A stretch of DNA of 64,000 bases from Fallopia convolvulus (lineage: Eukaryota; Streptophyta; Magnoliopsida; Caryophyllales; Polygonaceae). Below, piece by piece: positions 56,545-64,000 of the stretch. Under the pieces are notes generated by a model. It was not told where the DNA came from. It searched no databases and saw only the letters and a program-made list of their open reading frames with translations. The DNA lies in NCBI GenBank assembly GCA_964016875.1, contig OZ024722.1, forward strand, positions 19,970,576-20,034,575, written 5' to 3'. Each line of letters opens with the position of its first letter. Position 1 is the first letter of the stretch. The position numbers and the translations under genes are program-made.

Positions 56545-56800
56545 TACTCCGTTTATTATCTATTTGTCCATCTAGACTTAAGTTTTTGTTTAGTTTTATT
56601 TGTCCTTCTACGTATTCTGTCCAAAATTTTCCAATATTACCCTTTGTATTTATCCAATCAAAAGTAACACACATTAAATGTATCCATCATTCACCTTTTA
56701 TTAATATAAATTTAATAGGGGCAATTTTGTAAGAATATGATGTGTCTTTAATATATGTGCATTATACTATAAGGACAAATAGAATTAAACGGAGGGAGTA
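56545..56800. mobile_element. Stowaway-like MITE
   Basis: TACTCCGTTTATTATCTATT at the left matches in inverse GAATTAAACGGAGGGAGTA at the right, with GGACAAATAG/CTATTTGTCC inside both arms and TA at the edges. It is 256 bp and non-coding. It lies just beyond the Helitron end at 56512. Confidence 0.75.
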
Positions 56801-57463
56801 AAAACTAGTTTATTTTGTCAGAAAAAGAAGATTATTTTTTTCATATATATAAAATAAATTAAACTGGTTTTTTATACCGAAAATTCTAAATTTTATGAAA
56901 AAATACAAAATTGTCTATATAATTTTTTTATATATAGAAAAATACAAATTTTTCCTATATTTTAAAAAAAAAAATTCCTCGCTTCGCCAAAAAGTTTTCT
57001 CTAGCAAAAAAATTACTCAAAAGAATTTAGCCCCCACTGGCCCAAATTCCTGTCTACGCTGTTCTGGCGATGGTGGGCGACGTTCATGTAGGTTGTTAAG
57101 AGGGAGTTCATGAGTTTTATTGTTTTTTTTTATTTTCACTTCATTTTTTTTGGTTTGAACGGAAAAACAAGAGTGGTTATTTGATAGCGGAGAAGGATAT
57201 CTCGGTGGTTTTTAATTTATATTTTTCAAACGATTATCTACAAAATATCTTGTTGTAAGGGTGGTTTTCGATCAATCAATCTATATAATTTAGGTGGAAA
57301 CTATAAGGCAATAACACATTATTGCTTACATCACGATAAATGGGGGAGAAACTTGAGATATAATGAGCTTATTCCATTCTCACTAGTATCTCTTAAATTA
57401 TGGGCGGTGTCCGTTTCGTCGCCCTTTATTTTTAACCATTATAATTTTTTGAATACATTTAAA
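56801..57463. other. AT-rich intergenic stretch
   Basis: No gene seen. 57165-57290 has GGTGGTTT/AAGGGTGG words like a MITE arm. Confidence 0.4.
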
Positions 57464-58140
57464 TTTTTTTTTTTGAAAATGAGTTACTAGCTCATTACAA
57501 GGTAAACATTAGGTTGCCTTTACATTACAAGGCCAACCTAAATCATCACTGCGGATGATCTTGAAGAAATTAAAAGCTAAAGGTTGAAGACGGAACAATA
57601 GTCTTAACCTTTCTAGGGAGAAAACATCAAAACACAAACCTTGGCACGAAGAAGCGATAGCATGATGAATATGAGGAATACTGACATGTCTTCTGGCGAG
57701 GAAGTCAACAACCGAATTAGCCTCCCTAAAACAATGAAAATTGTGTATATTTCCTAGGGCACTTTCCAAGTATTTTTTAAAGAATTAATAAGAATTAAAT
57801 TATCACCTTCAATAATTAATTTATCAATTGGTAAAGTTGCTGCAAATTTCAATCCTTCTAGAAGAGCAATAGATTCGGCCATTAAAATTGACATTGGTTG
57901 AAGAGATATTCAATCACATCCAAGAATTGAACTAGCATGATTTTAAATAATAAAACTTGCAAAAGTTGAGGATTTTTTCTGTTTAGAGGCATCAAAATTA
58001 AGTTTAACCCATAAAGGAGGCGGTTTAATCCATGAAACACCATTTTTCCTTTTCGCTTTAATCCCAATAACTTTTATTTTTTTTGAGTTTGCGGAATCCC
58101 ATTGTTGAAATTGAAAAAAAGCCAAGTCACTTGGCAAACT
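57464..58140 (-). pseudogene. 5'-truncated LINE RNase H fragment
   Basis: A poly-T run at 57464-57474 is the A tail on the minus strand. Upstream of it the minus strand encodes the RNase H part of a plant LINE ORF2: a run with WVKLNFDASKQKKSS (near 58000), MAESIALLEGLKFA (about 57860-57895), IIEGDN (near 57805-57825), and the end FREANSVVDFLARRHVSIPHI (about 57660-57735). Stops and frame changes occur near 57910 and 57755. No reverse transcriptase is present. The target duplication could not be fixed. Confidence 0.75.
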
Positions 58141-58164
58141 GTGCGGGTTAATTCTTGATGGGTT

Positions 58165-58330
58165 AAAAATAAGGAAATTTCTTTTGGTACCCCTGATTTT
58201 TTGTCTTTTCCTCTTGGTGCCAAAAAAAAAATTTAATCCTCTTAGTACCTCTCAGATTTGTATATTGTTCTTCCCGTAACCAAATTATTATAAAAATTGA
58301 ATTCCGTTAGAAATTCCGTCAAAATCTTGT
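58165..58330. repeat. partial copy of the 55224 MULE family arm
   Basis: The phrases TTCTTTTGGTACCCCTGA, TTTTCCTCTTGGTGCC, CCGTAACC and TTCCGTTAG follow in the order and spacing seen in the left arm at 55224-55380. The opposite arm was not found, so it is a fragment or a diverged relative. Confidence 0.6.
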
Positions 58331-58507
58331 TATTATAAAAAAAAAGAATTTCGTTGGAAATCAAAGGAGGGGCACTAGAATTCGAACCCAAAACCGGGGG
58401 AACAGACGGCTCACTTATGAGCCACCACACAAGCAGGTTTTTCCAATTCAAATGGGATCTTTTATAATTGAAACCAATTTTGGCCTTCTTTTTCACCAAA
58501 CGAAGCT

Positions 58508-58558
58508 GCAGGGACTAGAAATTCAATTGATGACACTATTCAGGGACTAGAAATTCAA
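58508..58558. repeat. short direct repeat
   Basis: CAGGGACTAGAAATTCAAT occurs twice, 34 bp apart, ending at the start of the Helitron-type sequence. Confidence 0.7.
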
Positions 58559-59529
58559 TCTACTATATATATAAAAGCAATAAGGTTTGGAGCCTCCTTA
58601 TTGCGCCATGTCAGCTTTCGCCACATGTCGCTCCAATAATAAGCCACATAGGATTTTAACACATGTCAATTTTTCATCAAGCCATGTCATGTAAATTTTT
58701 TTCCATATATGTCATATATAAATCAAATCCATATTTTTACAAAATCTTTTTTCCATGTCATATATTATGAAATCCATATTCCATAATAAGAACGGATCAT
58801 TTTTTACCAAATCTTTTGAATTCAAATTTTATATTCTTCTAAATTGGCAGTGGACAAAAAAAAAGATAAGCTATGAAAAAAAAAGGTAAACTAAGATCTT
58901 CTTTTTGACAATTTACACGTTCAAACTTAGCCATTTTTAAAAAATTATGAAATTTAATTATATTCTTACCAATCTTTAATTACTATTTTTCTAATTTGTT
59001 CGATAACACAATCTTTTATTTCTAAAAATTACTAATCACTCTTTTTATTAAAAAAAATTAATAACAAAATAAAAGATTTACAATAACAAATCTCAATGAC
59101 GCCATTTTAAATTATTTTTGGTAAAGTTAGTAACTACATGTTTTTATTTCGCAACTTTTTTTTTGTATTTTCAACTTCAAAATTATAAAAGATAAATATG
59201 AGTTTTTATTATATTGAAAATTGAGTACAAATTTTTATCTACTCGGGTATTTTGATATGGTAAATTAAAATTATGATTTAAATCTTTTTCAAACTACTTT
59301 TAATACTTTAACAAACACATATCCTAAATTCTTATGATTTATTGAAAAAAGTCTTAACCAGTTTTCAAACAATAAAATAACATTTGTAATCTTGCAATTT
59401 TATCTATTTTTTATTAAAAAATATAAAAAAACTTTATATTTTATTTGATCGAATTGTTTTTTTGAAGGGTTAATCAAATATTTAAAAAAAATTAATGGAT
59501 AGATTAATATTTATTCCATTGAACATTAA
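58559..59529 (+). mobile_element. Helitron-type left end, right end not found
   Basis: A|TCTACTATATATATAAAAGC, followed by GCAATAAGG, GCCATGTCAGC and CGCCACATGTCGC, parallels the start of the Helitron at 21656. About 1 kb of AT-rich non-coding sequence follows. I found no hairpin-CTRR end before the tandem duplication at 59530, so the right limit is arbitrary. Confidence 0.5.
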
Positions 59530-59762
59530 TTGATGATATTTGTAACTAACGTAATAATATTCTGTATTTTTTATCAGTGTCATATATCTACACAATTTAC
59601 TATTGATTTCATTTAGAGAAAAATAAAAATAAAAATAAAACCAAATTGATGATATTTGTAACTAACGTAATAATATTCTGTATTATTTTATCAGTGTCAT
59701 ATATCTACACAATTTACTATTGATTTCATTTAGAGAAAAATAAAAATAAAAATAAAACCAAA
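59530..59762. repeat. 116-bp tandem duplication
   Basis: Two adjacent near-identical copies (59530-59645 and 59646-59762) start TTGATGATATTTGTAACTAA and differ by one or two bases. Both end in the same AAAATAAAAATAAAAC run, so slippage or unequal exchange is recent. Confidence 0.92.
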
Positions 59763-60047
59763 TTGTTATTATTATAATTTTATAAATTAATTCGTAAAAA
59801 ATTATCAAAATAATGTACTATATATAAGGCTACGCCTTTTTGCACACTATTTTTGAGCTATATGCACCACGGCATATTGTAGCGTAACGATTTCACGCAA
59901 TAAGGTACCGTAACATTAAAAAATATTAAAATATTCAATTTTAGTGCATTTTTTCGAGGTGTTCGAAAAACTATGTGACATCACGCTATATGGTGTCGTG
60001 AAATAACTGCAGAACAAAGCGTAGATTTATATACACACCTGGGATAA

Positions 60048-60206
60048 TTTTGGGCTGGCCAGATTGGGCCCAGCCCAGTCCAGATTTCACGGCACGGGCT
60101 TGCGTGAGATCACGGCACGGGCTTGCGTGAGATCTGAAATGGGTTGGGCCCAAACTATCCAGCCCAAATCTGGCCCAAGTGATATTATTTGAACGATTAT
60201 AAATAT
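60048..60206. repeat. foldback segment left of the satellite array
   Basis: A direct arm (GGGCTGGCCAGATTGGGCCC... CAGATTTCAC), a duplicated GGCACGGGCTTGCGTGAGAT, and an inverse arm (GATCTGAAATGGGTTGGGCC... TCTGGCCCA) form an imperfect palindrome. From 60109 on it is the inverse counterpart of 63308-63388. It is rich in TGGGCC/GGCCCA words. Confidence 0.8.
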
Positions 60207-60229
60207 GACATTATTATATGCCAAAATAT

Positions 60230-63200
60230 ATTCCTATAGAATCGTTTATATTGATAAGAAATCAATATATTCATTTCGAATCGTTCATTCTTATAAAAAA
60301 TCGTTATATTTCTTTAAAATCGTTCATTCTTATAAGAAATCAATATATTCGTTTAGAATCGTTCATTCTTATAAGAAATCGTTATTCATTTAGAATCGTT
60401 CATTCTTATAAAAAATCGTTATATTCCTTTTGAATCGTTCGATTCTTATAAGAAATCGTTATTCATTTAGAATCGTTCATTCTTAGAAGAAATCGTTATA
60501 TTCCTTGAGAATCGTTCATTCTTATGAGAAATCGTTATATTCCTTGAGAATCGTTCATTCTTAGAAGAAATCGTTATATTCCTTGAGAATCATTCATTCT
60601 TATAATAAATCGTTATATTTCTTTATAATCGTTCATTCTTATAAGAAATCAATATATTCGTTTAGAATCTTTCATTCTTATAATAAATCGTTATATTTCT
60701 TTAGAAACGTTCATTCTTATAAGAAATCGTTATATTCATTTAGAATCGTTCATTCTTAGAAGAAATCGTTATATTCCTTGAGAATCGTTCATTCTTATGA
60801 GAAATCGTTATATTCCTTAAGAATCATTCATTCTTATGAGATATCGTTATATTCATTTAGAATCGTTCATTATTATAAGAAATCGTTATATTCATTTAGA
60901 TTCGTTCATTCTTATAAGAAATCGTTATATTCATTTAGAATCGTTCATTCTTAGAAGAAATCGTTATATTCCTTGAGAATCGATCATTCTTATAAGAAAT
61001 CGTTATATTCATTTAGATTCGTTCATTCTTATAAGAAATCGTTATATTCATTTAGATTCGTTCATTCTTATAAGAAATCGTTATATTTCTTTAGAATCGT
61101 TCATTCTTATAAGAAATCGTTATATTCCTTGAGAATCGTTCATTCTTAGAAGAAATCGTTATATTCCTTGAGAATCGTTCATTCTTAGAAGAAATCGTTA
61201 TATTCATTTAGAATCGTTCATTCTTATAAGAAATCAATATATTCATTTAGAATCGTTCATTCTTACAAGAAATCGTTATATTTCTTTAGAATCATTCATT
61301 CTTAGAAGAAATCGTTATATTCCTTGAGAATCATTCTTATAAATGAATATAAGAAATCGTTCATTCTTATAAGAAATCGTTATATTTCTTTAGAATCGTT
61401 CATTCTTAGAAGAAATCGTTATATTCCTTGAGAATCGTTCATTCTTAGAAGAAATCAATATATTCATTTAAAATCGTTCATTCTTATAAGAAATCAATAT
61501 ATTCATTTAGAATCGTTCATTCTTATAAGAAATCGTTATATTTCTTTAGAATCGTTCATTCTTATAAGAAATCGTTATATTCATTTAGAATCGTTCATTC
61601 TTAGAAGAAATCGTTATATTCCTTGAGAATCATTCATTCTTATGAGAAATCGTTATATTCATTTAGAATCGTTCATTCTTATAAGAAATCGTTATATTCA
61701 TTTAGATTCGTTCATTCTTATAAGAAATCGTTATATTCATTTAGATTCGTTCATTCTTATAAGAAATCGTTTTATTTCTGTAGAATCGTTCATTCTTATA
61801 AGAAATCGTTATATTCCTTGAGAATCGTTCATTCTTATAAGAAATAGTTATATTCCTTGACAATCGTTCATTCTTAGAAGAAATCGTTATATTCATTTAG
61901 AATCGTTCATTCTTATAAGAAATCGTTATATTCATTTAGAATCGTTCATTCTTATAAGAAATCGTTATATTTCTTTAGAATCATTCATTCTTAGAAGAAA
62001 TCGTTATATTCCTTGAGAATCATTCATTCTTATGAGAAATCGTTATATTCATTTAGAATCGTTCATTCTTATAAGAAATCGTTATATTCATTTAGATTCG
62101 TTCATTCTTATAAGAAATCGTTATCTTCATTTAGATTCGTTCATTCTTAGAAGAAATCGTTATATTCCTTGAGAATCATTCATTCTTATGAGAAATCGTT
62201 ATATTCATTGAGAATCGTTCATTCTTATAAGAAATCGTTATATTCATTTAGATTCGTTCATTCCTATAAGAAATCGTTATATTCATTTAGATTCGTTCAT
62301 TCTTATAAGAAATCAATATATTCGTTTAGAATCGTTTATTCTTATAAGAAATCGTTATATTTCTTTAGAATCGTTCATTCTTATAAGAAATCGTTATATT
62401 CCTTGAGAATCGTTCATTCTTATGAGAAATCGTCATATTCCTTAAGAATCGTTCATTCTTATGAGAAATCGTTGTATTCCTTAAGAATCGTTCATTCTTA
62501 TGAGAAATCGTTGTATTCCTTTAGAATCGTTCATTTTTAAAAGAAATCAATATATTCATTTAGAATCGTTCATTCTTATAATAAATCGTTATATTTCTTT
62601 ATAATCGTTCATTCTTATAAGAAATCAATATATTCGTTTAGAATCTTTCATTCTTATAAGAAATCGTTATTCATTTAGAATCGCTCATTCTTATAAGAAA
62701 TCGTTATATTCCTTTAGAATCGTTCGATTCTTATAAGAAATCGTTATTCATTTAGAATCGTTCATTCTTAGAAGAAATCGTTATATTCCTTGAGAATCGT
62801 TCATTCTTGTGAGAAATCGTTATATTCCTTAAGAATCGTTCATTCTTATGAGAAATCGTTATATTCCTTTAGAATCATTCATTCTTAAAAGAAATCAATA
62901 TATTCATTTAGAATCGTTCATTCTTATAAGAAATCGTTATATTTCTTTAGAATCGTTCATTCTTATAAGAAATCGTTATATTCATTTAGAATCGTTCATT
63001 CTTAGAAGAAATCAATATATTCCTTTAGAATAGTTCATTCTAATAAGAAATTGTTCTATTTCTTTAGAAATCGTTCATTCTTATACGAAATCAATATATT
63101 CCTTTACAATCGTTCATTCTTATAAGAAGTCGTTATATTCCTTAAGAATCGTTCATTCTTAGAAGAAATCAATATATTCCTTTAGAATAGTTCATTTTAA

Positions 63201-63307
63201 TAAGAAATTGTTCTATTTCTGTAGAAATCGTTCATTCTTATACGAAATGAATATATTCCTTTACAATCGTTCATTCTTATAAAAAGTCGTTATATTCCTT
63301 AAGAATT
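60230..63307. repeat. 39-bp AT-rich minisatellite array, about 79 units
   Basis: The unit is 39 bp (for example the start-to-start distance 61021 to 61060), built as GTTCATTCTTATAAGAAATC plus GTTATATTCATTTAGAATC. Variants differ mostly in the second half (TTCCTTGAG, TTTCTTTAG, CAATATATTC). Most units carry the 12-bp palindrome TTCTTATAAGAA or a one-base variant (TTAGAAGAA). The array has internal larger repeats: the block at about 60430-60560 recurs near 62720-62830, and a four-unit block of about 152-157 bp is duplicated at 63000-63300. Because 39 is a multiple of three, long frames with a 13-residue repeat (RIVHSYKKSLYSF) appear; they are a by-product of the unit length, and I do not call them genes. 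Confidence 0.95.
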
Positions 63308-63388
63308 GTTATTTATAGCCGTTCATATATTGGGCTGGCCAGATTGGGCCCAACCCAGTACAGATTTCACGCAAGCCCGTGCCGTGAT
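63308..63388. repeat. right inverted repeat bounding the satellite array
   Basis: GGGCTGGCCAGATTGGGCCC ... TCACGCAAGCCCGTGCCGTGAT is the reverse complement, with few changes, of 60109-60206. Similarity extends inward to ATTTATAGCCGTTC against GAACGATTATAAAT. Confidence 0.8.
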
Positions 63389-63397
63389 GTCATGCAT

Positions 63398-64000
63398 GTA
63401 ACACCCCATCTTCCGACGAGGCGCTACTAGGGAATAGACCTTACAAGGTACTATTATTTAGGTTGACAACTACACTGTAGGATCTTACAACGCGGGCACG
63501 ACGAGAAACAAGTGAAAACATCCAACTTTCAGATTTATAAAATTCGATATAAAACATGTTTGAATGCCCAAATGCATAAACAAAAATTACCAAGTAACCT
63601 TTTCCCAAAATTTCCTCGAAATATTCCAAACAACACTTACAAATTAACAATTAAAATAATTCAACAGAACTAGTAATAATAATAAATCCTCCCGAAATCC
63701 TCCCGAAAATCCCAAACTAATGACACGTGCGTCAACAATCCACTCCACCACCCGGCCAAGGCTCCTGCATGGTTTCCTGTAACATACCTATAACTGAAAA
63801 ATGTTCCCCGAAGGGTCAGCGTCTAATCTACCAAGCTAGAAAGAATATGGAAACTGTAGAACGTTTTGAAATCAGTTATCTAAAGTCAGCATACAAATCC
63901 ACAGTCGCAATCATATCTCTAGAGGCCAATACCTAAATTAGTTATATCAGTCACACAAGTCACATACGCATTTACAATCACAATCACACAGCAATGCAAT
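63398..64000. repeat. probable LTR start, continues beyond the window
   Basis: TGTAACACCCCATCTTCCGA is the typical first stretch of plant Ty3/gypsy LTRs, like the Tekay LTR at 43209, and the following 600 bp have no gene. No second copy, primer-binding site or target duplication is visible, so the call rests on the terminal sequence only. Confidence 0.4.

Noticed and set aside
58369..58440. tRNA-derived SINE suggested by GGGTTCGAATTCTAG on the minus strand
   Set aside because: The B-box-like word is present, but no convincing A box at the right distance, no poly-A tail and no target duplication.
60205..63033. ORFs of RIVHSYKKSLYSF-type repeats
   Set aside because: Explained by the 39-bp unit length; frame-breaking indels are frequent and there is no start context or flanking gene.
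60230..63307. A CRISPR-like array
   Set aside because: Units are contiguous degenerate tandem repeats without unique spacers, in a plant nuclear context.

Overview
This is nuclear DNA of a flowering plant, almost certainly a eudicot. The exon-intron structure, the three recognisable plant genes (a GH5 endo-beta-mannanase, a class B/VSP-like acid phosphatase and the PI3-kinase regulatory subunit VPS15) and the repeat classes (Athila, Tat and Tekay Ty3/gypsy elements, L1-type LINEs with RNase H, CACTA, Helitrons, MULE/Stowaway/PIF MITEs and a Cassandra TRIM carrying 5S rRNA sequence) all fit. I cannot name the species from the sequence.

Layout. 1-9818 is a nest of minus-strand Ty3/gypsy remnants: an Athila-like element (ORF1-family ORF at 1-499, gag-protease at 1529-3760, PBS 3944-3961, LTR 3967-5159) sits inside the RNase H region of a Tat-like element (RT, protease and gag at 5160-8621, LTR to about 9580), which itself sits in the end of a CACTA transposon (terminus at 9818). 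11370-13244 is a six-exon endo-beta-mannanase gene on the plus strand. 13738-19040 is a LINE with a 16-bp target-site duplication, lying between the 3' ends of the mannanase and the convergent acid phosphatase gene (minus, 19237-21414). 21656-29830 is repeat-rich: a 1.9-kb Helitron, two 5'-truncated LINEs, a MITE, a complete Cassandra element, a nested pair of CGGGT-rich MITEs and a long-TIR MITE. 30081-38551 is an 11-exon VPS15 gene, with MITEs in two introns. 39210-39790 is an NB-ARC resistance-gene relic.

41470-56512 holds Helitron-type repeats. Into these a young, apparently coding-competent Tekay-type chromovirus (43209-54518, 2.65-kb LTRs, 5-bp TSD) and a 1.1-kb long-TIR MULE (55224-56352, 9-bp TSD) have inserted. 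56513-60040 carries a Stowaway MITE, a LINE RNase H fragment, a fragment of the same MULE family and a Helitron 5' end. 60048-63388 is a roughly 3.1-kb array of a 39-bp AT-rich minisatellite bounded by inverted repeats. 63398-64000 starts a probable further LTR.

The host genes do not form a pathway. Mannanase acts in the cell wall, the acid phosphatase in the secretory/vacuolar compartment, and VPS15 with VPS34 in endosomal/vacuolar traffic and autophagy. Most of the window is layered transposon insertion, and the order of insertion can be read from target-site duplications. The points most worth a second look are an unexplained 258-codon ORF upstream of gag in the Tekay element, the TIR-bounded 39-bp satellite, the asymmetric 5S promoter of the Cassandra LTRs, the serial Helitron 3' termini, and two GC-AG introns.
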